From NCBI GenBank assembly GCA_001464735.1, contig LNDU01000042.1:39770-103769 (forward strand): 64,000 bases of DNA. Direction: 5' to 3'. Both the position numbers and the translations under genes were made by a program. Source of the DNA: Nitrospira sp. Ga0074138. GTDB taxonomy: Bacteria > Nitrospirota > Nitrospiria > Nitrospirales > Nitrospiraceae. Under the pieces are notes generated by a model. The model was not told where the DNA came from and ran no database searches. It saw only the letters and a list, made by a program, of their open reading frames with translations. Shown one piece after another: positions 47,580 through 55,876 of the stretch; position 1 is the stretch's first letter, and each line of letters begins with the position of its first letter.

Positions 47580-48668
47580 ATGAGGGCCCCGTCTCAATCA
47601 TCCAAGAATACGACCGTATCGCTCGCCGTAGTCGGTTCTTCCTGCGCCGCGTTGATCATCAGCTTTCTCGGCGTGGCCCAATTTGACCTGCCGATTACCA
47701 AGTATGTGCGATCGGTGACGATTCATCTCCCCTGGGATCAACTCACTGTTCCATGGATGGCGTTCACCAGCGATACGGGAGACTGGATCGGGCAAGGCTG
47801 GCGCCTGACCACCGTGAGCGTCCTCCTCCTCCTCGGCGCGTGGGCCTTTGAAAAGCCGACAGTCAAGATGGTGGCCATCCAGTCGTTGATCGCTCACGGC
47901 ATCGCCGCGCTGCTCGCCAATGGGCTGAAACACCTCATCAGCAGGCCTCGACCGAAGTTCGTCCATGCGGGAGACTGGCAGATGACCCTTTCCTGGGCAT
48001 CGGGACTGGACTCCTTTCCGTCGGGACATAGCACGGCGAGTTTTGCCGTCGCGACGGTGCTGGCTAGACGGTTTCCCCTCGTCGGACCGTTCTGTATCGT
48101 GATCGCACTGTTCGTCGCCTTCAGTCGTGTCCTCCGAGGATCGCACTTTCCGACGGATGTCCTTGGAGGGATGGTGATCGGCATCCTCAGCGGCTTTATC
48201 GCGACGGCTCCATTGAGACAATGGCGCGCGTCAATACAGGATGGACTACGATACGCGGCGATGGGTGCTTCGGCGGTATTTGCCTTGCTTTGGGTTCTCT
48301 CCCATCGAATGGAAGATGGAATGGTGGGCATTCTCTTCGTAACGCTGGGAGTTAGTGCAGTAGTGGGCGGCTTATGGATAAGGAAAACTCATTGGGTCCG
48401 CAGGGGAAGAACAAGAGAGCGCTGGCACTCGAATACCTCAACGCTGTTGATGGCGTACGGCTTGGCGGCCCTGACGACCTCACCTCTTGTCCTCTCGTCG
48501 GTCGGATTCGCCTGCATGGCGTTCTGGCTCAACGCGATAGGTCGGCACGATGGCCACGCCGATGCATCGCCTGGCTGGTCTATGATGCGGGAAAGTGCCT
48601 TGCTTGGGGGGGTAGCCCTCGCCATTCTGATTCTTGTTGATGCGCGGGGGGTTCTGCCATTTCGGTGA
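47580..48668 (+). CDS. PAP2-family lipid phosphatase, membrane protein
   Basis: About 362 residues with many membrane helices. The PAP2 active-site motifs are in order: KHLISRPRPKF (KxxxxxxRP), PSGHSTASF (PSGH) and SRVLRGSHFPTDV (SRxxxxxHxxxD). Substrates may be undecaprenyl or phosphatidyl phosphates. The C-terminal 150 residues add more helices than typical PAP2 proteins have. A longer start at GTG 47511 is possible. It is convergent with the GT39 gene. Confidence 0.85.
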   Translation: MRAPSQSSKNTTVSLAVVGSSCAALIISFLGVAQFDLPITKYVRSVTIHLPWDQLTVPWMAFTSDTGDWIGQGWRLTTVSVLLLLGAWAFEKPTVKMVAIQSLIAHGIAALLANGLKHLISRPRPKFVHAGDWQMTLSWASGLDSFPSGHSTASFAVATVLARRFPLVGPFCIVIALFVAFSRVLRGSHFPTDVLGGMVIGILSGFIATAPLRQWRASIQDGLRYAAMGASAVFALLWVLSHRMEDGMVGILFVTLGVSAVVGGLWIRKTHWVRRGRTRERWHSNTSTLLMAYGLAALTTSPLVLSSVGFACMAFWLNAIGRHDGHADASPGWSMMRESALLGGVALAILILVDARGVLPFR

Positions 48669-48779
48669 CCGTGATTGCGTAGGCAATGTGTAATGGCTTC
48701 GCGCGATATTCCTTTCAATCCATCCTGCCGAGGGCATCTTTCCTCAGAAGGAGGTCTCGAAAGCAGAGCCGAGAGTCGG

Positions 48780-50531
48780 TCAGTGTCCAAACACCTTGGG
48801 CGCTGGTGGGGTGCCAACAGGTGCATCCTGAGGCAGGGTGATCATCGGTTGATTACCTAACAAGACGTAGCCGTGCCGCTTAAGAATCAGCTGAAAACCA
48901 GCTGCTTCTTCCGGCAAGGCATCCTGAACATATTCCGGGAGGAGGATCATCGTCCGGCCCTCTTTGCGCAGCGCCGTACGCAGCCGGTCGATTTCGTTGG
49001 CTGGGATAAAGGTCACGGTTCGCTTCGCGTAGAAGGCCATGGATGGTCTGGTCGAACCGAACGCAATCAGCTGGTCGGTCGGATTCAGGTTCAACCCGGC
49101 TGCGTAAGCCAATTCCTGCGGCGGTGCAATTGCGTAGCGGTTAAGCCCTGGAACGACCAGCAGAATGGCGACAAGGAACACACTTGCCAGCGCGCCTCCG
49201 GCTACCCCAAAGGCCATGCCTCGCCTGTTGTCGTGCAACCCCCAATACCCGATCAGCCCCATAGCAACCACAATAATCGTTGCGCCAACGTAAGGCCCGA
49301 TACCCAGATCAAATTGAGTGGCGAGCGGAAATTCTTTGACCATCTTCCCTGAGAATTTGATGAACAAGAAAGGCGCACACGCAAACCCGATCGCCAAGAG
49401 ATAGCCAATTCCTATCATGAAATGGACCGACCCCCGCAGGCCTCTTGTGGAAGAATCTTTTAACCCTTGGGCCCAAAATGAAGCAGCCAGGATGGCGCAT
49501 CCGGGAAACAGCGGGCCGATATAGTGGGGCAGTCGGGTGGAGGACAGGCTAAAAAAGATGAACACGCCGACGACCCAGAGCCCCGCAAACCAATCCAACT
49601 CCCTACCGGACCCTGGCGGTGTCCCTGAGTCGTGTGTGCGATTCCTCATCAGGCGCCATTCTCGCCAGCTCTGATAGGCTCGATAGAGCCCGGCTGGTAG
49701 GAATGCGCTCCACGGATAAAAGCCCAGCAGCAGGACCGGAAAATAGAACCACCAGCCCACTCCGTGGCCTTCCATCGGAGCGAGGAATCGCCCAACTGTG
49801 TGAACTTTTGCTTGAGAGGAATAGGCATCTCCATGGAGAAGGAACATGGCGACATACCAGGGACCGGCGAGGAGAAGGAACAGCAACGTGCCCGCGATAG
49901 GCGCGCCTCTCTGCCAAAAGATCAGCCATTGCCTGGTAGCAGCGAGATACAAGAGACCAGTGATCAGCGGCACGGCGAATCCCACCGGCCCTTTCGTTAA
50001 CGTCGCGATGGCCATACCGGCATAAAAGGTCCAGATCCAATGGCGCCCTCGGCCAGGTTCGTGGAGGCCGAGCCAAAACCCGTAGAGTGACAAGGTGGTG
50101 AAGAAGATTAGAGCGCTATCGGTAATTGCCATGCGCCCAAGCGCCAGCACCTCAATGTTCAACAGCAACATCAAGGCCCCAAACAGGCCGACGGTTGGTC
50201 CACGTAGCCGAGTGAGAAACAGATAGTGCATCATGATCAACCCCACCCCGAATAAGGCTGAGGGTGCCCGTGCCGCAAACTCGCTCACGCCGAAGATGTG
50301 GTACGAGATCGTCATCAGCCAATACACGAAGACCGGCTTGGCGACGCGTAGTTCCCCATTGAAGGTTGGGGTGACGAAGTCACCGGAGGCGAACATTTCT
50401 CGCCCGGCTTCGGCATTACGGCCTTCGTCGCGATCCGTCAGGCCCATACTGCCAAGACCGGTGAAAAAAAGCAGACCGGATAGGAGCAGCAGAAGAAGCA
50501 GTTGTATCGGCTGAGGAGAGGTACGTTCCAT
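48780..50531 (-). CDS. ArnT-like glycosyltransferase (GT39/PMT type)
   Basis: A 583-residue membrane glycosyltransferase that uses polyprenyl-phosphate sugars as donors. The periplasmic catalytic loop after the first helix contains LTDRDEGRNAEAGREM (about residues 31-46) with the conserved Asp-Glu, followed by the KPVFVYWL motif. About 11-12 membrane helices come next, then a soluble C-terminal part. ArnT adds aminoarabinose to lipid A in E. coli; the sugar here is unknown. It is the last gene of GT2 - LAB_N - GT39 on this strand. Confidence 0.87.
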   Translation of the reverse strand: MERTSPQPIQLLLLLLLSGLLFFTGLGSMGLTDRDEGRNAEAGREMFASGDFVTPTFNGELRVAKPVFVYWLMTISYHIFGVSEFAARAPSALFGVGLIMMHYLFLTRLRGPTVGLFGALMLLLNIEVLALGRMAITDSALIFFTTLSLYGFWLGLHEPGRGRHWIWTFYAGMAIATLTKGPVGFAVPLITGLLYLAATRQWLIFWQRGAPIAGTLLFLLLAGPWYVAMFLLHGDAYSSQAKVHTVGRFLAPMEGHGVGWWFYFPVLLLGFYPWSAFLPAGLYRAYQSWREWRLMRNRTHDSGTPPGSGRELDWFAGLWVVGVFIFFSLSSTRLPHYIGPLFPGCAILAASFWAQGLKDSSTRGLRGSVHFMIGIGYLLAIGFACAPFLFIKFSGKMVKEFPLATQFDLGIGPYVGATIIVVAMGLIGYWGLHDNRRGMAFGVAGGALASVFLVAILLVVPGLNRYAIAPPQELAYAAGLNLNPTDQLIAFGSTRPSMAFYAKRTVTFIPANEIDRLRTALRKEGRTMILLPEYVQDALPEEAAGFQLILKRHGYVLLGNQPMITLPQDAPVGTPPAPKVFGH

Positions 50532-50596
50532 GGTCGGATGTGGCCGTTACCCGTGGGTAGCGAAAGGTGCCGAACGGTGGTGTGTGTTGCTGCCGC

Positions 50597-50887
50597 TCAT
50601 GCCTGTGGCCGAGGCTCGCTCTTGGTTTGATCCGTGCGATGAATGAGGACCAGATTGCGCACATAGACGACCGCCCCGAGTGCTTGCCCTGAGATAAACA
50701 CAGGGTCTTTTCGGTAGATCGCATAGGTCAGCGTAATCAGCCCTCCGATGAGACTCATATACCAAAAGGAAATGGGGACGCGGCTTTCGGCTGTCCGCTC
50801 GGAGGCAATCCATTGCACCAACCAACGACCAAAAAACAGTCCTTGGCCGAGAAAACCGATGCCGAGCCAGATGGTTTCAGTAGCCAT
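50597..50887 (-). CDS. Lipid A biosynthesis N-terminal domain (LAB_N) membrane protein
   Basis: A 96-residue, three-helix membrane protein with LGQGLFFGRWLVQWIASER and VPISFWYMSLIGG, the LAB_N hallmark. In many Gram-negatives such proteins lie between a DPM-like GT2 and an ArnT-like protein, as seen here. It probably helps to move or present a polyprenyl-linked sugar; the exact role is unclear. Confidence 0.88.
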   Translation of the reverse strand: MATETIWLGIGFLGQGLFFGRWLVQWIASERTAESRVPISFWYMSLIGGLITLTYAIYRKDPVFISGQALGAVVYVRNLVLIHRTDQTKSEPRPQA

Positions 50888-50962
50888 TGGGATAGTTAGA
50901 AGGAGGTCAACATTCGCATACCAGCATCGTGGAGGGATCTGTCTTGGAGTTGGTTGTGCATG

Positions 50963-51718
50963 TCAGTTATCACGGAATTTGTAGCGCAACACACGATGCT
51001 GCATCCATCGAACCGCGATCAGATCATAGAGCGACTTAAACAGGCGGTTCCCCATACCGTACTTGGAGACCCCATGAATGCGTGGATAATGCCGAACCGG
51101 CACCTCCGTCACTGTAAAACCATGCATCAATGCGAGCGCCGGAAAGAATCGGTGCATTCCCTCAAAGAGACGAATCCGCTCCAGCACGGGCCGTCGAAAA
51201 ACCTTGAGCGGGCATCCCGTATCATGGACACCATCATGAGTGAATAAGTTGCGCACAGGGTTCGCAATTCGGGAGGAGATCATTTTCACGAAGCCGTCCT
51301 GTCGATGTTGCCTCCATCCACAGACCACGTCATGAGAGGCGGTATAGGGAATCAGCTTCAAGATATCTTCGCTGTCTTGCTGGAGATCGCCGTCGATCTG
51401 GATGATGATCTCCCCGGAAGATTGCCGAAATCCAGCCTCAAGCGCGCAGGTCTTCCCGTAATTTCGGTCAAAGTGGAACACGCGCACCTGAGCATGCTCG
51501 CGAGCCAATCGATCCAGCTCATCGCTGCTTCCATCGCTGCTCCCATCGTCAACGAAGAGAATCTCGTACGCGCGTGAGCGTGATAGCTCGTGCGAATCCA
51601 TGACTTTCAGCAGGTTTGCCATAAGCGGAGACAGGTTCTCTCGTTCATCCTTGATCGGGATGATGACGGAGGCCCAAGGATTGGAATTGGGGCTAGATGG
51701 CGTCGTCATGGTACGCAA
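50963..51718 (-). CDS. GT2 glycosyltransferase (dolichol-phosphate-sugar synthase type)
   Basis: A 251-residue cytoplasmic GT-A protein. The motifs are ASVIIPIKDERENLSPL, EILFVDDGSSDGS (the DxD-like metal site begins with QIDGDLQQDSEDI near 107) and DTGCPLKVFRR. It makes the polyprenyl-phosphate sugar used by the ArnT-like enzyme. It lacks the C-terminal membrane helices of ArnC. It opens the three-gene set; the 280 bases upstream (51719-51998) hold no gene I can support. Confidence 0.9.
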   Translation of the reverse strand: MRTMTTPSSPNSNPWASVIIPIKDERENLSPLMANLLKVMDSHELSRSRAYEILFVDDGSSDGSSDELDRLAREHAQVRVFHFDRNYGKTCALEAGFRQSSGEIIIQIDGDLQQDSEDILKLIPYTASHDVVCGWRQHRQDGFVKMISSRIANPVRNLFTHDGVHDTGCPLKVFRRPVLERIRLFEGMHRFFPALALMHGFTVTEVPVRHYPRIHGVSKYGMGNRLFKSLYDLIAVRWMQHRVLRYKFRDN

Positions 51719-51998
51719 AAATTCAAACTGCGGTCAGAGGTGGCGATAAAAACTGGCGCATTCTAACGGAAGGCGGGGAGAGGGTCAAACGACAAGAAAT
51801 AGTTGTGGGTTCGGCGCCGGCTCCGCTACTGACCCTCCAGTGAGGAGGCTGGGTATCGGTAGATAACCAAAACAACTTGGTGATAGATCGATCACGACGT
51901 ACTTACTTGTCCAGGTTCATTCCATAACCTAGGGAGCCAGCAGCCGCACATTTTTAATTGCTTCGTTACCAATGGTCGCATGTTCGCGGAGGGATCTC

Positions 51999-52532
51999 TC
52001 AAGGCAACGTCACCGTGAGGTTGGGCCAGTAAGCATAGCCGACGGCCCGAGCATTGCCTGCCTCCAGCTTCTCGAAGACAATCCTGCTGAAAAACGGTAT
52101 TGTTCCCGAGATTCCACTGAAACCACCGGCTCCGCCTGTAAACGTAAACTCGCCTTCACATTCCATAGGTCCTCCAACACACTTCCATTCGGCATAGCCA
52201 ACGTCTTTCCCCTCATGGGCGAGAACTGTGCAAAGGCCGAGGTAGGTTCTATGGCTATCCTTGGCACTGAGGGTAACCCGAATCGGACACTCAAGCTGAG
52301 CCGTGTGAACGATCCCACCAACCGCGCCATTCGAATGGCGGACAATCATCACGCCTTTGACGATGGCGTTGATCACCTGTCCCCCATCCGGGAGATCGCG
52401 AACCTCTCCGCTGCCCATCCAGCTCGTACTCGCATACCCAGCCTCAAGAGTTTTCGCCGAAGCCAAGCAACTATTGTTTCCAACAAGACCAACAACCATG
52501 CCCATGACCGTAAGGTAATACATGATCCTCAT
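51999..52532 (-). CDS. Hypothetical exported protein
   Basis: A 177-residue protein with no family I recognise. It has a signal peptide (MYYLTVMGMVVGLVG, cut probably after CLASA). The mature part is rich in Gly and beta-strand patterns (GGAGGFSGISGTIPFF), with Cys residues that may pair (ECPIRV, GLCTVL, KCVGGPMEC). I take the ATG at 52532 since AAAGGAG is just upstream. It faces the SnoaL-like gene in the same direction. Confidence 0.65.
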   Translation of the reverse strand: MRIMYYLTVMGMVVGLVGNNSCLASAKTLEAGYASTSWMGSGEVRDLPDGGQVINAIVKGVMIVRHSNGAVGGIVHTAQLECPIRVTLSAKDSHRTYLGLCTVLAHEGKDVGYAEWKCVGGPMECEGEFTFTGGAGGFSGISGTIPFFSRIVFEKLEAGNARAVGYAYWPNLTVTLP

Positions 52533-52583
52533 GACGTCTCCTTTCAGTTTGATTGATTTTTTCAACCACACGTTTCGGGTAAA

Positions 52584-52967
52584 CTATACGACAATATCCG
52601 TCCCCCATGGATTATCCACGAGGAACAACCACTTCCCATTGTACTGTCGACGCAGAATGCTGGAGGATCGCCCGCTAAGCTGCACCGCCGCTCCGGTGGA
52701 ATCGACACCCGTTAAGCTCCAGCGAGCACAGTACTGTACGATGTCGCCTGCCTGCACGATCTGTTGCGCTTCGATGGTGAGTGTCGGTTTCAGCGCCATG
52801 AACCCTTCTAGCGCTTGACGAATCCCAGCTGTCCCGCTGACGACGACACCGGGCTTCATCACGAACGAGGCACCAGGCTCAAACAGCGTCATAGCTGTTT
52901 CCAGGTCTCGTGCATTCATGGCAGTGATGAGTCGTGTAATCACATCCAACGGACTAGACCTTTCCAT
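52584..52967 (-). CDS. SnoaL/NTF2-like protein (DUF4440 type)
   Basis: A 127-residue NTF2-fold protein: VITRLITAMNARDLETAMTLFEPGASFV (about 7-34) followed by GTAGIRQALEGFMALKPTLTI, and an end with NGKWLFLVDNPWG. This fold carries isomerases, limonene-hydrolase types or stress-linked proteins. The catalytic residues are not clear, so I give no function. The GGAGGGAGG site upstream supports the ATG at 52967. Confidence 0.8.
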   Translation of the reverse strand: MERSSPLDVITRLITAMNARDLETAMTLFEPGASFVMKPGVVVSGTAGIRQALEGFMALKPTLTIEAQQIVQAGDIVQYCARWSLTGVDSTGAAVQLSGRSSSILRRQYNGKWLFLVDNPWGTDIVV

Positions 52968-53021
52968 ACGCGCTCCTCCCTCCATGTCTATTCATGACTT
53001 TCCATCATTTCAGCACGGCTC

Positions 53022-53753
53022 TCACGTCCCGTGACTCCATTGCCGTCGAAAGATGGCATAGAATGCGGGGACTTTCACGACTTCCCCAGTCGGAAGCGTG
53101 TGAACTGTCCGAATATGACTCGGGCCCGTTCCGAGCCGCGTAAATCGATCGGAGGGGAATAACAATTTTAGGTTATTTTCATGCAGCATGCCTGGCGTGA
53201 TCTGATGCTGAAAGACCCGCGCCAGGCCGGGAGGCGGCCCATACTCCGCAATAAGCTTCGCGAAGAATGGTTCTGCCTCGGATGAGAGTTCTACCAAATA
53301 CAGAATCCCCTTCTTTCCCAGCAACCGCTCGATAGACTGAACCGCTGTTGCATGGTCCGACGGCGACAGCTGATGCAGCACCGCTCGCATGTACACATGT
53401 GCATCGCCAAGTTCGTCGTGGAGGACGCCCGCATCATGCGGGTTTAGGACATCGAGTACCCGGTACGACGCATTGGGGGCAGTATTTTTGGCTCGGGCGA
53501 TCTCAACGGCGGCGGGCGCAATTTCGGTGCCGATCGCCTTGGCGAAATGAGTGGCCAGAAAACGCGTTTGTGTGCCGTTGCCGCACCCAAGATCAATCAA
53601 CGGGAGGTGCGGATCGGCATGCCCTTTAAACAGCGCTAAATCTTGCTGGGCCGCATGAGCCGGATCGGCATCCCAAAAGATTTCACCCGGTGCTCCAGTC
53701 GTCGTACTCCAAAAATTCTCCCACAATGTTGCGTAACGATTAACTGATGTCAT
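53022..53753 (-). CDS. Class I SAM-dependent methyltransferase
   Basis: A 243-residue protein with SAM motif I LIDLGCGNGTQTRFLA (about residues 50-65), an acidic residue at GTEIAP in the next strand, and DAHVYMRAVLHQLS. It belongs to the methyltransferase_25/11 type. The substrate is unknown. AAGGAG before the ATG at 53753 fixes the start over a longer frame at 53810. It is 65 bases downstream of the TerB/Coq4-like gene. Confidence 0.82.
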   Translation of the reverse strand: MTSVNRYATLWENFWSTTTGAPGEIFWDADPAHAAQQDLALFKGHADPHLPLIDLGCGNGTQTRFLATHFAKAIGTEIAPAAVEIARAKNTAPNASYRVLDVLNPHDAGVLHDELGDAHVYMRAVLHQLSPSDHATAVQSIERLLGKKGILYLVELSSEAEPFFAKLIAEYGPPPGLARVFQHQITPGMLHENNLKLLFPSDRFTRLGTGPSHIRTVHTLPTGEVVKVPAFYAIFRRQWSHGT

Positions 53754-53818
53754 CACCATCTCCTTCATGAATATTACGAGGCCGCGGAATGGCGAGCCAT
53801 TCCTGTGCACTGTGTCGC

Positions 53819-54805
53819 TTAGGTCTCAACCGTGATCACCTCTTGCTTCGCAGGCAGGAAGGCCTCGGCTGGCAGAATGTTGTATCGCCTGCGAAGCTCC
53901 TGAACCTGTTCATCCATCACCGTCCAGTAGTCCCAACCGTCATTCAAGTCCACGTTCATCGCAGCCCCTCGGCGAATGGCAACCATGGCCTTCAATGGAT
54001 CGAACATTCCCGTCCGCGCCGCGGTAATGGGCGTCATGCGGATGCCTATGTGAAACTGTAGCAAGACGAAGAAGACGAACATCCAGGGCTCGCGTCGCTG
54101 AAAGCCAGCGCTGAAGCAGGCGACCTGGACTTCTTCTTCCGGAGCCGTCCCATAGCCAGATAAGACATGTGCACAATCATGGAACACGATTTGCTCGGGC
54201 GCCCCGCCCTTTTGTCCAGGAAGCGCGAACCCCTTCTCATGCCAATATTCCCAAAGGGAACGGCCCAAAGAGCCTGGCGGACAATGTTCCAACTCCTGGT
54301 AGCGAGCAGCCAACTTCTTGTTCTCATACCGTCCCATCATCCCCCGAACAAACTTGGACAGCCCTCTGATTCCCTCCTTGTTCCAGACTTCGGTCACCTT
54401 TTGCCGCAACCAAAACCGGCGGACCAGATCGAGGCGAAGCTGGAGAATTTCTCCCTTCAAGACATGCCGTAAATTCTTCACCTCTGGAGGATCGACCCCC
54501 AGCGCCTGCGCGAATTGTTCAACATGAGCTGTTTCGTTTGGGCTGGCCTTCCCATCGATCAGCGTCATGATGACGAGCCCTTGCACAAGCTGCCTCCTGA
54601 GCTGTGGATCGGGAAACGCTCGGGCTAGCTCCATCGGCGAGATAGGAGCAAGCTGCTCGAGATCATGTGTCGTGCCGAAGATCCGCTGGATGGATTCCAG
54701 CATGTCACGCTCGGTCGCATCGAGCACCCCATCTGCCATGGCGACAGTCTTCATGGCACGTAATCCCCAGTAAGCTTGTTCAGGGCTCGGTATTTTCAGT
54801 TCCAT
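53819..54805 (-). CDS. TerB-like plus Coq4-like domain fusion protein
   Basis: A 328-residue protein with two parts. Residues about 8-140 resemble TerB/DjlA-N helical domains (AMADGVLDATERDMLESIQRIFG and LIDGKASPNETAHVEQFAQALGV, both with acidic metal-type loops). Residues about 150-310 contain FHDCAHVLSGYGTAPEEEV, a version of the HDxxHx(n)E zinc/lipid site of Coq4, a ubiquinone biosynthesis scaffold and lyase. The fusion may deal with a lipid or quinone. AAGGAGG upstream of the ATG at 54805 supports the start. Confidence 0.65.
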   Translation of the reverse strand: MELKIPSPEQAYWGLRAMKTVAMADGVLDATERDMLESIQRIFGTTHDLEQLAPISPMELARAFPDPQLRRQLVQGLVIMTLIDGKASPNETAHVEQFAQALGVDPPEVKNLRHVLKGEILQLRLDLVRRFWLRQKVTEVWNKEGIRGLSKFVRGMMGRYENKKLAARYQELEHCPPGSLGRSLWEYWHEKGFALPGQKGGAPEQIVFHDCAHVLSGYGTAPEEEVQVACFSAGFQRREPWMFVFFVLLQFHIGIRMTPITAARTGMFDPLKAMVAIRRGAAMNVDLNDGWDYWTVMDEQVQELRRRYNILPAEAFLPAKQEVITVET

Positions 54806-54916
54806 CACATCCTCCTTGAGCGTGACTTCCGCCCTACATTCAATCAGTTTGGCGGATAACGTTCTGTTTAGAAGCAGTCACCACAATTAACTGACACATC
54901 GAACTTGATTCACTGA

Positions 54917-55618
54917 TTAGGCCTTTGGCTCAACGCAGTGTAATCCACCACGCAAGACACAGAGTCTGTATGTGGACAGGTCCGTCCAGGAATCCAGGCC
55001 CGTCTTGACATCACTCCAGGAACCAGAGATTTTCCTCACAGTGCGATGTTGCTCCCCTGCAACCTGATCGACTCCCGCAGCTAGGAGTTGGCCCGTTTGT
55101 GCGTCACGGATCGTGAGTTCGGCCGTGACCGCTCCGGTAAATAGAGGTTTGCCGGCAAGGGTATAAATCGTGGCGACAGCCTGTAGTGCTTGGGCCACGT
55201 TGGTCCATAGGGCCGGCGCCGTCGAGCGCTCCTCCAAATGCGTGATTGCCACCTGAATGAGCATGATCCCTGCCATCGGCTTTTCGACCATGTCGTAATT
55301 CTTTGACAGATTCAGATGGAGCTTGTCTTCAAACGAACCGGCAAGCAGGAGAAGATCATGGCGCTCTTGGACGCGGAGTTTGGACGACAATCCCTCCCGG
55401 ATCGTCACAGGCTGCAATAAGACCTTGTCGTACGTTGACCAGTTGACTGTCGGATGACGGTACCTTTGCGATCCTTGGCCTTCATGATCTGTCTGGGGTC
55501 CGGAGTGTGAGTCGTTCGTGACACCCAACAGTTGAATGCTTCTCGCTTGCTCGGTGGACGCACACCCGCTGAACAAGCTTGCAATCACAATCAACAGTAC
55601 GATCTCGATTCGTAACAT
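54917..55618 (-). CDS. DUF3313 lipoprotein
   Basis: A 233-residue outer-membrane lipoprotein candidate: VIASLFSGCAST is a lipobox with Cys19. The pattern WSTYDKVLLQPVTIREG (about 61-77) and later domain fit DUF3313. Members are periplasmic or outer-membrane proteins with unknown roles. The mature part contains PALWTNVAQALQAVATIYTLAGKPL. It stands alone, 257 bases after the sigma-54 activator. Confidence 0.78.
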   Translation of the reverse strand: MLRIEIVLLIVIASLFSGCASTEQARSIQLLGVTNDSHSGPQTDHEGQGSQRYRHPTVNWSTYDKVLLQPVTIREGLSSKLRVQERHDLLLLAGSFEDKLHLNLSKNYDMVEKPMAGIMLIQVAITHLEERSTAPALWTNVAQALQAVATIYTLAGKPLFTGAVTAELTIRDAQTGQLLAAGVDQVAGEQHRTVRKISGSWSDVKTGLDSWTDLSTYRLCVLRGGLHCVEPKA

Positions 55619-55681
55619 GATGGGTTTTCCTTATAGGGGTTGATTGTGCCGGTCGCTGGTCATCAACTGTTTCCTGTTTGC

Positions 55682-55870
55682 TCACTCGCGTCGCTGGGCG
55701 CGATACAGCATGCTTATGGCACAGAGCGTGCCGATGCTGACGACCAGTGAGCAAAAGACGAAAGCTATTGATAAAACGACGGATTGTTGGACTGAACCGA
55801 GATTGTGACTATGTGAGGGAGACTTCACCGACGAGCGAGTCTGCCCAGCCGTCGGCAAGTGCCGAAGCAA
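55682..55870 (-). CDS. Possible small membrane protein
   Basis: A 62-residue frame with one strong hydrophobic segment (SVVLSIAFVFCSLVVSIGTLCAI, about residues 31-53) and a short basic tail, in the gap between the sigma-54 activator and the DUF3313 gene. It would start at TTG 55870 with no good Shine-Dalgarno. Without a relative I cannot say it is real; the membrane span is its only support. Confidence 0.3.
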   Translation of the reverse strand: MLRHLPTAGQTRSSVKSPSHSHNLGSVQQSVVLSIAFVFCSLVVSIGTLCAISMLYRAQRRE

Positions 55871-55876
55871 TCGCCG

